Shown here one piece after another: positions 36,410 to 43,807 of a stretch of 64,000 nucleotides of DNA (the stretch's first letter is position 1; each line of letters begins with the position of its first letter). The position numbers and the translations under genes were made by a program. The DNA is taken from assembly GCF_900114005.1 (NCBI RefSeq), contig NZ_FORM01000001.1:620001-684000 (forward strand), given 5' to 3'. The stretch comes from Olleya namhaensis (GTDB lineage: Bacteria > Bacteroidota > Bacteroidia > Flavobacteriales > Flavobacteriaceae). The notes below the pieces were generated by a model. The model did no database searches. It was not told the origin of the DNA and saw only the letters and a program-made list of their open reading frames with translations.

Positions 36410-37192
36410 ATGAATTTCGAAAACATACTTAGTAGTACACAAAACGGAATAACAACCATTACTATCAACAGACCGTCAAAATTAAATGCTTTAAACAAAG
36501 CCACTATTTTTGAATTACATGAAGCTTTTGATGCAGCTAATAAAGATGCCGACACTAAAGTGATTATAGTTACAGGTAGCGGTGAAAAAGCGTTTGTAGC
36601 TGGTGCAGATATTAGCGAGTTTGCAAATTTCACTGTTGAAAACGGAGGGAAGTTAGCAGCAAAAGGACAAGAGGTTTTATTCGATTTTGTTCAAAATTTA
36701 AGCACACCAGTAATTGCAGCAGTTAATGGTTTTGCACTTGGAGGAGGTTTAGAATTGGCAATGGCAGCTCATTTTAGAGTGGCAAGTGATAATGCTAAAA
36801 TGGGATTACCAGAAGTAAGCTTAGGGGTTATACCTGGTTATGGTGGTACGCAACGTTTACCGCAATTAGTAGGTAAAGGACGTGCAATGGAAATGGTTAT
36901 GACAGCTGGTATGATAGATGCTGCAACAGCATTAAGTTATGGTTTGGTTAATCACGTAGTAACTCAAGAGGAGTTAATACCGTTAGCGGAAAAGATTGCG
37001 AGTAAAATAATGAGAAACTCGTCAGTAGCAATTGGCAAAGCAATTCAAGCTGTAAACGCTAATTATACTGATGGTGTTAATGGTTTTAATATCGAAATAG
37101 AGCAGTTTGGTGCTTGTTTTGGAACTGAAGATTTTAAAGAAGGTACAACAGCCTTTTTAGAAAAACGTAAAGCAGCCTTTCCTGGAAAGTAA
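36410..37192 (+). CDS. Enoyl-CoA hydratase/isomerase family protein
   Basis: A 260-aa crotonase-fold enzyme that hydrates trans-2-enoyl-CoA in fatty-acid or amino-acid breakdown. The oxyanion-hole segments are AFVAGADISEF (about 62-72) and VNGFALGGGLELAMA (about 104-118); catalytic glutamates are in GLPEVSLGVIPGYGGTQRL. The short-chain (3-hydroxybutyryl-CoA) subtype is likely from length and motifs, but other crotonases cannot be excluded. It stands between the kinase gene and a strong terminator. Confidence 0.93.
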   Translation: MNFENILSSTQNGITTITINRPSKLNALNKATIFELHEAFDAANKDADTKVIIVTGSGEKAFVAGADISEFANFTVENGGKLAAKGQEVLFDFVQNLSTPVIAAVNGFALGGGLELAMAAHFRVASDNAKMGLPEVSLGVIPGYGGTQRLPQLVGKGRAMEMVMTAGMIDAATALSYGLVNHVVTQEELIPLAEKIASKIMRNSSVAIGKAIQAVNANYTDGVNGFNIEIEQFGACFGTEDFKEGTTAFLEKRKAAFPGK

Positions 37193-37216
37193 TTTCTAAG
37201 AAAGTTATAGTATAAA

Positions 37217-37244
37217 AAAAAGACGCCCTAGGGCGTCTTTTTTT
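37217..37244. terminator. Bidirectional terminator between convergent genes
   Basis: AAAGACGCCC / GGGCGTCTTT perfect palindrome (37220-37240, two-base centre) preceded by A8 and followed by T7. It serves the enoyl-CoA hydratase gene on the plus strand and the secreted-protein gene on the minus strand. Confidence 0.88.
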
Positions 37245-37267
37245 ATTGTTTTGGGGCAATGATATTA

Positions 37268-37864
37268 TTAAAAGTTGAATGTCGATATAAATGATCTTCC
37301 GTTAGCTGTAACAACAACCTCATACGTTTCGTCTTTATCTTCTAAAAGCTTAAATTTTTTCCCAACAGTTGTTGTGTTTTCAAATGTTTCAGAATAAATC
37401 TTTTCGTTTGCATTTTTTGCGCTATCATAAAATATTTCGATTGTATAATCTGCAGCTTCTAAATTTTGTGCAGTAATATAAATCGTATTATCCTTGCTAG
37501 TTACTTTAGGCTTATTAACTACAGTTAATTGTGCTTTATTAAAAGTTACTACAGTAGCATCCACTGTAAAAGGATAAACTCTAATTTGATTTTGCTTATC
37601 TAATTCAAAAATATAGTTTCCGTCAGGTAAAGTAGTTAAGTCAAAAGACTTGTTATACTTACCATTTTCTAGAATAGCTTCTTTGTATAGAATTAGTCCA
37701 AAAGCATCTTTAACCATTAACTGGTCACCTTGACTAACATTGTCAAACATTAATATTGTTTTACCATCTTCTTCATTAGATAAAAAAGCGATCTCTGTTG
37801 CGTTACTGCTTAGCGTAGCAAATACGATTGCTAAAGCTAAAATGTGTTTTGTAAATTTTTTCAT
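37268..37864 (-). CDS. Exported beta-rich protein of unknown function
   Basis: A 198-aa protein with signal peptide (1-22, ending SNA-TE) and no membrane segment. The middle (DQLMVKDAFGLILYKEAI and LPDGNYIFELDKQ) resembles the beta-sandwich style of Por/T9SS sorting domains, in which a 'LPDGNY' turn precedes a final strand, but the conserved terminal block is missing, so it is not assigned as cargo. A TAACTTTG box lies upstream. Flavobacteria commonly carry such small secreted proteins; I do not recognise a function. Confidence 0.75.
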   Translation of the reverse strand: MKKFTKHILALAIVFATLSSNATEIAFLSNEEDGKTILMFDNVSQGDQLMVKDAFGLILYKEAILENGKYNKSFDLTTLPDGNYIFELDKQNQIRVYPFTVDATVVTFNKAQLTVVNKPKVTSKDNTIYITAQNLEAADYTIEIFYDSAKNANEKIYSETFENTTTVGKKFKLLEDKDETYEVVVTANGRSFISTFNF

Positions 37865-37891
37865 AATAAATCGTTTTAATGATTATGGGTG

Positions 37892-37899
37892 CAAAGTTA
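37892..37899 (-). promoter_or_regulatory. -7 box of the secreted-protein gene
   Basis: TAACTTTG on the minus strand (consensus TAnnTTTG), 28 bases upstream of the ATG at 37864. Confidence 0.45.
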
Positions 37900-38040
37900 G
37901 AATAGAAGAGTAGTTCTAATAACAAGAGAATTGGCAAGTTTATATGCTATATTAACAAGATGAGGTTTTACGAAAACGTTATAGGTTAAAATAACACACA
38001 ATAGTGCTAAATTAGCATATAACTATAAAGCGATATGTTG

Positions 38041-38048
38041 TAATTTTG
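38041..38048 (+). promoter_or_regulatory. -7 box of the second AraC gene
   Basis: TAATTTTG, followed by C as often seen, 17 bases before the TTG start at 38065. The palindrome GCTAAATTAGC (38006-38016) lies just upstream near the -33 region. Confidence 0.4.
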
Positions 38049-38064
38049 CAGAAACATTTTACTA

Positions 38065-38934
38065 TTGAATACAAAGCCTACATTAAAAAAAATAACACCA
38101 ACATTTGGTAGTTCAATAATTGCGGTCCAAAAAACCAAAAAACGTAAGCGCAGCGAGGCGTTTTGGCATTTTCATCCTGAGGTAGAGATGGTTTATGTTA
38201 ATAAAGGAAAAGGGCGTAGGCATATTGGTAATCACTTATCTTACTTTAATAATAGTCAATTGATTCTTATTGGATCTAATTTACCTCACAATGGTTTTAC
38301 AGATCGTTTAACTTCTAAAGGAAAAGAAACGTTAGTCCAGTTTCATCCTCAATTTTTAGGCGAATCTTTAAATGCTTTGCCAGAAATGAAAAACATCGTG
38401 CAATTATTAGAGCGCGCTAAAAACGGAATTTTATATAAACAAGAAATTAAAAAAGTAGTTGGTCCTAAAATAGAAAGATTGCCTAAATATGAAGGTATAA
38501 AGCGTGTGACTAAGTTGCTTGAAATATTAGAATTGCTTGCGTTGACAGATGATTATACGGTTTTAAATGAAAATGGTTACGTATTTGAAACACAACCACA
38601 AGACACAGATAAGATAGATAAGATCTATAAATATGTGAACAAAAATTTTCAGAATCATATTACATTGGATCAGATATCTGATGAGGTTAGTATGACTGTA
38701 CCTGCATTTTGTCGCTATTTTAAAAAAGTAACAAGTAAAACCTTTACACAGTTTGTTAACGAGTATCGCGTATTTTATGCCACTAAATTATTAACCGAAA
38801 GTCAAAGTAGTATTACCGATATATGTTTTGAATGTGGTTTTAATAACTTCTCTCACTTTAATAAAGTCTTTAATGAGGTGGTTGGTAAAAGTGCCTCAAA
38901 ATACAGAAACGAAATTAAGTCAATGGTACATTAA
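38065..38934 (+). CDS. AraC-family regulator with cupin sensor domain
   Basis: A 289-aa regulator. The N-terminal cupin (about 20-110) shows FWHFHPEVEMVYVNKGKGRRHIG, the typical metal/ligand pocket (quoted as FWHFHPEVEMVYV), and the C-terminal AraC domain (about 190-285) shows LDQISDEVSMTVPAFCRYFKK and SITDICFECGFNNFSHFNKVF. Such proteins usually sense small sugars or acids and activate uptake or catabolic genes. The start is taken as TTG at 38065 because a stop lies just upstream and the next ATG falls inside the cupin. It is followed 16 bases later by a 57-codon ORF. Confidence 0.9.
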   Translation: MNTKPTLKKITPTFGSSIIAVQKTKKRKRSEAFWHFHPEVEMVYVNKGKGRRHIGNHLSYFNNSQLILIGSNLPHNGFTDRLTSKGKETLVQFHPQFLGESLNALPEMKNIVQLLERAKNGILYKQEIKKVVGPKIERLPKYEGIKRVTKLLEILELLALTDDYTVLNENGYVFETQPQDTDKIDKIYKYVNKNFQNHITLDQISDEVSMTVPAFCRYFKKVTSKTFTQFVNEYRVFYATKLLTESQSSITDICFECGFNNFSHFNKVFNEVVGKSASKYRNEIKSMVH

Positions 38935-38950
38935 ATAACACCTAAAAGAG

Positions 38951-39124
38951 ATGGATGATAAAATAGAAATAGCATTAAGTTATTACGGTCAAAAACAGAA
39001 ACAAATTCTTGATGCAGTAAATTTGAGTAGTAATTTAACAGCAGATCAAATTATTAGTTTTGGAGAGGAGATGTCTATTTTAGAATATAAAATTACAGCA
39101 TTAGAAGTTGCTAAAGAAAACTAG
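38951..39124 (+). CDS. Small hypothetical protein, 57 aa
   Basis: An ORF from ATG at 38951 to TAG at 39122-39124 encoding MDDKIEIALSYYGQKQKQIL...ALEVAKEN, a predicted all-helical, acidic, soluble peptide with one heptad-like stretch (ISFGEEMSILEYKITALEVA). It starts 16 bases after the AraC gene on the same strand with a purine-rich AAAAGAG upstream, and ends 4 bases before the convergent HD gene. The composition looks coding. No family recognised; co-transcription with the regulator is likely. Confidence 0.6.
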   Translation: MDDKIEIALSYYGQKQKQILDAVNLSSNLTADQIISFGEEMSILEYKITALEVAKEN

Positions 39125-39128
39125 TTAG

Positions 39129-39785
39129 TTACCTTTTTCCTTCCCATTCAGCATCAAATTGCTGTAAAAAGTCAACCATGTATTGGTGTCTTTGTTTTGC
39201 TATTTTTCCACCGGTTTTGGTGTTCATCATATCCTTTAAAAGTAGCAGTTTTTCGTAAAAATGATTAATTGTCGGTGCGTTAGAAGCTTTGTATTCCGCT
39301 TTAGTCAGATTTAAATTTGGTTTAATTTCTGGATTGTAAAGGGCTCTGTTTTTAAAGCCGCCATAATTAAAGGTGCGTGAAATACCAATAGCGCCAATAG
39401 CATCCAATCGGTCTGCATCTTGCACAACGTCCAACTCGATAGATTTAAATGCGTTTTCTGTGCCTATATTAGAGCTGTAGGATATGTTTTCAATAATCTT
39501 TATAACATGATTAATGGTAGCGGAGTCTACATTGTGTTTTAATAAGAAAGCACCAGCTACTTTTGGACCAATAGTACTATCTCCATTATGGAATTTACTA
39601 TCTGCAATATCATGAAGTAATGCACCCAGCGTAACAACTAACAGGTCTACTGTTTCGCCTTTTGCAATTAAAAGCGCGTTTTTGTAAACGCGCTCTATAT
39701 GAAACCAATCGTGTCCACCTTCAGCATCCTTTAAAGTCTCCTTTACAAAGGTTTTTGTCGCTTCAATTAATGCTTGGTTTGACAT
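39129..39785 (-). CDS. HD-domain phosphohydrolase
   Basis: A 218-aa metal-dependent phosphohydrolase of the YedJ-like HD family. Metal ligands are seen as H in GGHDWFHIERVYKNA, the HD pair in LGALLHDIADSKF (about residue 62) and the final Asp in DVVQDADRLDAIGAIG. Substrate is unknown; related proteins act on nucleotides. It lies 3 bases downstream of the acyl-ACP desaturase gene on the minus strand. Confidence 0.9.
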   Translation of the reverse strand: MSNQALIEATKTFVKETLKDAEGGHDWFHIERVYKNALLIAKGETVDLLVVTLGALLHDIADSKFHNGDSTIGPKVAGAFLLKHNVDSATINHVIKIIENISYSSNIGTENAFKSIELDVVQDADRLDAIGAIGISRTFNYGGFKNRALYNPEIKPNLNLTKAEYKASNAPTINHFYEKLLLLKDMMNTKTGGKIAKQRHQYMVDFLQQFDAEWEGKR

Positions 39786-39788
39786 CTG

Positions 39789-40775
39789 TTATAATTTTGC
39801 AGGTTCTACCCATTTAAATTGGTAAGAGTTTTCAGGTATTTTAATGCGGTCTGCCAAACGCAACATTCTGCTTGGAAGTTTCATTAAATAATCACGTGCC
39901 TTTTCAGCCTCGTCATTTAGGTCCGTAATTTTATCAATTTCCCAACGCTTGATTAGTTTTTGTAAAATCTCTATATAATCCATAGAGGTATAAACCCCAA
40001 TACGTTGTGCAGTGTTAGAAAACTCGTCAAAAACAGTGCTAACTTTACCTCCAGATTCTCTTAAAAAATGAGCAGGCATTGTTATTTTTTGTTTCATCAT
40101 GTATTGAAATGCTAACATCATTTGACTAGGATCCACTTTAAAAATACGCTCAACAAATTCGCTGTAAGCATGATGGTGTCTCATCTCGTCTCCCGAAATA
40201 ATTTTACACATTCTGGACAATTGCTTATTCCCTTTTTCTTTAGCCAATTTTGCAACACGATTGTGTGACACGTAGGTTGCTAGCTCTTGAAAACTAGTGT
40301 AAACAAAGTTTTTATAAGGGTCTCTTGCGGTACCAATATCAAAGCCATCAGCAATAAGGTGCTGCGTAGTTTGTTCTATTTCGCGCATGTTAACACGTCC
40401 AGAAAGATATAAGTATTTGTTAAGCACATCACCATGACGGTTTTCCTCGCCAGTCCAATGTCTAATCCATTTTGCCCAACCGTTTTTTCCGTCTTGTTCA
40501 ACACCTTCAATATCCATTAACCAAGACTCGTAAGTTGGTAATGCTTCTTCAGTAATCATATCTCCAACTAAAACTACCCAAAAATCATAAGGTAACTCTT
40601 TAGATAATTCTCTGATTTCTTTTACTTCTTCAAAAAAGTTAGGGCCTTCAGAGTTTGGTAAAAAATCAGAAGGTTGCCAAATTTTTTCGACAGGTATTAA
40701 ATATTTTTCTATTAAAGAATCTATATCTTTTTCTAGAAAAGACATCACCTCTAATCTTACATTTTTTAATGACAT
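39789..40775 (-). CDS. Acyl-[acyl-carrier-protein] desaturase
   Basis: A 328-aa soluble di-iron enzyme that introduces a double bond into acyl-ACP, adjusting membrane fluidity under aerobic conditions. Both di-iron motifs are present: EENRHGD (110-116) and DEMRHH (196-201). Length and motifs match the plant-type stearoyl-ACP 9-desaturase family found in flavobacteria. It is followed by the HD gene and preceded, 4 bases away, by the PlsC acyltransferase gene, making a lipid-synthesis operon. Confidence 0.94.
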   Translation of the reverse strand: MSLKNVRLEVMSFLEKDIDSLIEKYLIPVEKIWQPSDFLPNSEGPNFFEEVKEIRELSKELPYDFWVVLVGDMITEEALPTYESWLMDIEGVEQDGKNGWAKWIRHWTGEENRHGDVLNKYLYLSGRVNMREIEQTTQHLIADGFDIGTARDPYKNFVYTSFQELATYVSHNRVAKLAKEKGNKQLSRMCKIISGDEMRHHHAYSEFVERIFKVDPSQMMLAFQYMMKQKITMPAHFLRESGGKVSTVFDEFSNTAQRIGVYTSMDYIEILQKLIKRWEIDKITDLNDEAEKARDYLMKLPSRMLRLADRIKIPENSYQFKWVEPAKL

Positions 40776-40779
40776 AATA

Positions 40780-41517
40780 TTATATTTTAATACTGTTTTT
40801 AATAGTAGTTTCTATGTGGTCTAGTAAGCTTTGTGTATCACTAAATTCACTTGGTTTTACCGGTTTATGCGCGGTAAATGTTATGTTATTACCAATTCCT
40901 AAAGGAAACTTGCCATAACGTAAGTTTTTCCAAGAATTATTTATGGTAACCGGTATGATAACAGCGCTCGGTATATATTTTATTAACGTTTCTAAACCTT
41001 TTGTGTGGAATGGTTTTGGTTTGCCATCACGACTTCTTGTGCCTTCTGGGAATATTACCGCAGCACGATTTGTAGATTCTATATAATCTCCAAATTTTCT
41101 GATGGCAACAATAGCTTGTCTTGGATTTTTTCTGTCAATTAAAACAGAACCACCATGGCGTAAGTTGTAAGAAACGCTTGGTAATCCTTTACCTAACTCT
41201 TTTTTACTTACAAATTTAACGTGGTGTTTTCTAAAATACCACATCATTGGCGGTATGTCTGCCATACTTTGGTGATTAGATACGATAATTACAGGTTGCG
41301 AATTATCTAAATTGTATGGATTGGTAAACTTATGGGTAGTTCCTAAAAGGTTTACGCAACGCATTAAGGAAAATTGTAAAAGGTCTACACTTGTTTTATG
41401 TGCTTTATAACCTAGCACATTAAAACAAAACCATTGTATAGGATGAAAAACAAGTAAAGACAACCCAAAAAATAGGTAATAAATACATGATAATGGGTAT
41501 GCTAAAAGTTTTCTCAT
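40780..41517 (-). CDS. 1-acyl-sn-glycerol-3-phosphate acyltransferase
   Basis: A 245-aa PlsC-type acyltransferase that adds the second acyl chain to lysophosphatidic acid. The catalytic HX4D motif is NHQSMAD (81-87), and the glycerol-phosphate-binding FPEGTRS lies at 157-163; an N-terminal hydrophobic stretch (about 8-33) anchors it in the inner membrane. The adjacent desaturase suggests co-regulated modification of phospholipid acyl chains. Confidence 0.94.
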   Translation of the reverse strand: MRKLLAYPLSCIYYLFFGLSLLVFHPIQWFCFNVLGYKAHKTSVDLLQFSLMRCVNLLGTTHKFTNPYNLDNSQPVIIVSNHQSMADIPPMMWYFRKHHVKFVSKKELGKGLPSVSYNLRHGGSVLIDRKNPRQAIVAIRKFGDYIESTNRAAVIFPEGTRSRDGKPKPFHTKGLETLIKYIPSAVIIPVTINNSWKNLRYGKFPLGIGNNITFTAHKPVKPSEFSDTQSLLDHIETTIKNSIKI

Positions 41518-41548
41518 TTTTTGTTAAAAAATCTATCTCCCAAAAATA

Positions 41549-41579
41549 GAAAAACCACGTTTAAAAAACGTGGTTTTTC
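41549..41579 (-). terminator. Terminator after the bacilliredoxin gene
   Basis: Stem AAAACCACGTT (41551-41561) / AACGTGGTTTT (41567-41577) with a 5-base loop. Flanking A and T runs would let it act on the minus-strand bacilliredoxin transcript. Confidence 0.7.
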
Positions 41580-41626
41580 TGTAATACTTAGCTTAAAAAA
41601 AGCTAATGTTTTGCTCTAGAAGTATC

Positions 41627-42037
41627 TTAACAATGCACATTGTAAGCATCCATAAGGTTTTCTGCAATTAATTCTGCAGGTCTTCCTTCAATATGGTGAC
41701 GCTCTAACATATGTACTAATTCTCCGTCTTTAAACAATGCCATACATGGCGAGCTTGGAGGAAAAGGTACCATGTGCGCTCTTGCTTGATCAACAGCTTC
41801 TTTATCAACACCTGCAAAAACCGTTACAATATGTGCTGGTTTTTTGTCATTTGCTAAACTCATTGATGCTCCTGGTCTTGCATTTGCTGCTGCACAACCA
41901 CAAACTGAATTTACAACTACTAAAGTTGTTCCTTCTTTTGCAATGGCAGTATTAACTGCTTCAGCTGTATGTAATTCTTCAAAACCTACTTTGGTTAAGT
42001 CCTCACGCATTGGTTTTACTAATTCTGCTGGATACAT
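41627..42037 (-). CDS. BrxA/BrxB-family bacilliredoxin
   Basis: A 136-aa thioredoxin-fold protein of the YphP/YqiW family with the CGC active site at C46-G-C48 (VNSVCGCAAANARPGA) and a C-terminal Cys. In Firmicutes these proteins remove bacillithiol from oxidised proteins. Several Bacteroidota have bacillithiol synthesis genes, so the same job is plausible here, but no bsh gene lies in the window. It is a single-gene unit with a terminator. Confidence 0.93.
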   Translation of the reverse strand: MYPAELVKPMREDLTKVGFEELHTAEAVNTAIAKEGTTLVVVNSVCGCAAANARPGASMSLANDKKPAHIVTVFAGVDKEAVDQARAHMVPFPPSSPCMALFKDGELVHMLERHHIEGRPAELIAENLMDAYNVHC

Positions 42038-42108
42038 ATTCTTGTAATTTTTTATTTATAAATCTATCTCATGCAAAGATAATCAAAAACCGTGCAAAAA
42101 TTATTATG

Positions 42109-42186
42109 GCCTGACCTTATAACACTTATGGTGTCATAAGGTCAGGCTATCGCTACTCGCTCTCTGCGAGGAGCGATAGCCTGACC
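42109..42186. repeat. REP-like three-armed palindrome block
   Basis: Arm A GCCTGACCTTAT (42109-42120), arm B ATAAGGTCAGGCTATCGCT (42136-42154) and arm C AGCGATAGCCTGACC (42172-42186). A pairs with B (12 bp, plus an inner ACAC/GTGT); B pairs with C (15 bp, plus an inner CTCGC/GCGAG after one mismatch). Because B is shared, the two hairpins exclude each other. The block is clearly more GC-rich than its surroundings and lies between two genes that both run away from it, so it is not a terminator for either. Confidence 0.75.
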
Positions 42187-42240
42187 GCTCCATCCTTAAC
42201 GCACCATGCTAGTTGCATCAGTAACAAATCAGATTTAAAG

Positions 42241-42260
42241 TATACTAACAAAGTAGTATA
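42241..42260. promoter_or_regulatory. Dyad upstream of the TerB/DnaJ gene
   Basis: TATACTA-ACAAAG-TAGTATA, 7-bp arms, ending 29 bases before the ATG at 42290. It could be an operator or simply an AT-rich coincidence. Confidence 0.3.
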
Positions 42261-42289
42261 TTTACTTTTTTAAAATTAGAACAATATTT

Positions 42290-43084
42290 ATGGCTGGATT
42301 AAAATGGATAGGCGCAACTTTAGGATGGACATTAGGTGGACCAATTGGAGCTATTATAGGCTTGGCGCTTGGTAGTTTAGGAGATGCTATGGCAGGTAAA
42401 GGAAACTTGCTAGGAGACGGAAATCCTAATACACAACAAAGACGTCAACCTAATTACAGGACAAAACCAAATTACAGAACACAGCAACAGCGTCGCGCAC
42501 AAACAACTTCAGGAGATTTTGAAGTTAGTTTACTAATCTTAGCCTCCGTAATTATAAAAGCAGATGGCGTACAAGATCAACGCGAATTGGATTTTGTACG
42601 TAGTAAATTTGTAGAGCTTTATGGTAAAGATCGTGCAAATAAAGCCTTCAAATTATTTAAAAGTATAAGTAACCAAAACGTGTCAACAAGAGATGTTTGT
42701 GCTCAAATCCAACAAATGATGGATCACGCATCGCGTTTACAATTATTGCATTTTCTATTCGGAATAGCAAAAGCAGATGGCATGGTTACGGATGATGAGG
42801 AAGATCAAGTGCAAAGAATATCTAATTATTTAGGCATTAGCAGTCGTGATTATTCAAGTATAAAAGCCATGTTTTATAACAGTAGTGATAATGCTTATAA
42901 AATCTTAGAAATAGACAAAACAGCAACTACAGATCAAATCAAAAAAGCTTACCGTAAAATGGCTAAAAAATACCACCCAGATCGTGTAGAGCATTTAGGA
43001 GAAGAGCATAGAAAAGGAGCCGAAGAAAAATTTAAGCAGGTCCAAAAGGCTTATGAGTTTTTGCAAGATGAAAGACGATTTTAA
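42290..43084 (+). CDS. TerB/DnaJ co-chaperone (DjlA-like)
   Basis: A 264-aa protein in the DjlA arrangement: a Gly-rich hydrophobic N-terminal segment ([19 protein letters not shown], about 6-30), a TerB-like helical domain (about 80-190) with the acidic [15 protein letters not shown] and [16 protein letters not shown] blocks, and a C-terminal J-domain (about 205-262) with the HPD motif in [11 protein letters not shown]. It should stimulate DnaK at the membrane surface. It is a single plus-strand gene after the palindrome block. Confidence 0.92.
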   Translation: MAGLKWIGATLGWTLGGPIGAIIGLALGSLGDAMAGKGNLLGDGNPNTQQRRQPNYRTKPNYRTQQQRRAQTTSGDFEVSLLILASVIIKADGVQDQRELDFVRSKFVELYGKDRANKAFKLFKSISNQNVSTRDVCAQIQQMMDHASRLQLLHFLFGIAKADGMVTDDEEDQVQRISNYLGISSRDYSSIKAMFYNSSDNAYKILEIDKTATTDQIKKAYRKMAKKYHPDRVEHLGEEHRKGAEEKFKQVQKAYEFLQDERRF

Positions 43085-43133
43085 AAAAAAAGTGAGTACT
43101 AAATAGTTTTATTTTCTACTTGCTTACTTCTCT

Positions 43134-43168
43134 GTCATTCCGAGGACGCAGGACGTGGCAATCTTTTT
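43134..43168. repeat. Candidate dispersed repeat 'CATTCCGAGGACGCAGGACG'
   Basis: The segment TGTCATTCCGAGGACGCAGG continuing to GGCAATCTTTT resembles intergenic repeats of the form TCATTCCGA...AATCT that recur in many Bacteroidota genomes (from memory). Only one copy is in the window, so the assignment is tentative. Confidence 0.4.
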
Positions 43169-43261
43169 TGCCGAATAGATAGATTGCTTTACTTTGTAAG
43201 CAATGAAAAAAAATGGAGGAGACCTTTTTAAGTTTTGACCATTAAAGAGTAAAGATATTTT

Positions 43262-43795
43262 ATGAATGATAAAAAAATATTAGAATTCTTTAAAACGGGT
43301 CAACGTGACAAAGCGTTTAAGCAACTGTATAGTTTATATCCTAGAATAGAAAAACTAGTCTTATCCAAAGGCGGAAAAAAGTCTGACGCACAAGATGTGT
43401 TTCAGGAAGCATTAATTATCCTCAACCGTAATTTAGAACAGTCCGATTTTATATTAACCGCTTCATTTTACACTTATTTGTATTCCGTATCCAGGTTTGT
43501 TTGGAAGGACATGCAAACCAAATTTACTACTCAAGAACTTCACGATTTAAAAGATAACGAGGTCTCAATATTTCAACATGTATTAGAAGAAAAAAAGTAT
43601 CGCTTTGCCGAGAACGCTTTTCGCGAATTAGGAGAACGATGTCAACAGTTGTTACAACTGTTTTATGTACAAAAAATAAGCTTTTCTGATATTGCAACGA
43701 TGATGCAATTTAAGTCAGAAAAAGTGGCTAAAAACCAAAAGTACAAGTGCTTGAAAAAAGCGAAGGACATCTATCAAAATAATACCCAATCTTAA
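43262..43795 (+). CDS. ECF-type RNA polymerase sigma factor
   Basis: A 177-aa sigma factor. Region 2 is in the N-terminal half (SDAQDVFQEALIILNRN, FYTYLYSVSRFVWKDM) and region 4 at the C-terminus (ELGERCQQLLQLFYVQKISFSDIATMM). Region 4 ends with a lysine-rich EKVAKNQKYKCLKKAK helix. The next gene, 12 bases downstream, encodes a membrane protein whose N-terminus looks like an anti-sigma domain, so the pair probably forms a signalling switch. Confidence 0.92.
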   Translation: MNDKKILEFFKTGQRDKAFKQLYSLYPRIEKLVLSKGGKKSDAQDVFQEALIILNRNLEQSDFILTASFYTYLYSVSRFVWKDMQTKFTTQELHDLKDNEVSIFQHVLEEKKYRFAENAFRELGERCQQLLQLFYVQKISFSDIATMMQFKSEKVAKNQKYKCLKKAKDIYQNNTQS

Positions 43796-43807
43796 TTCGG
43801 CACAATC

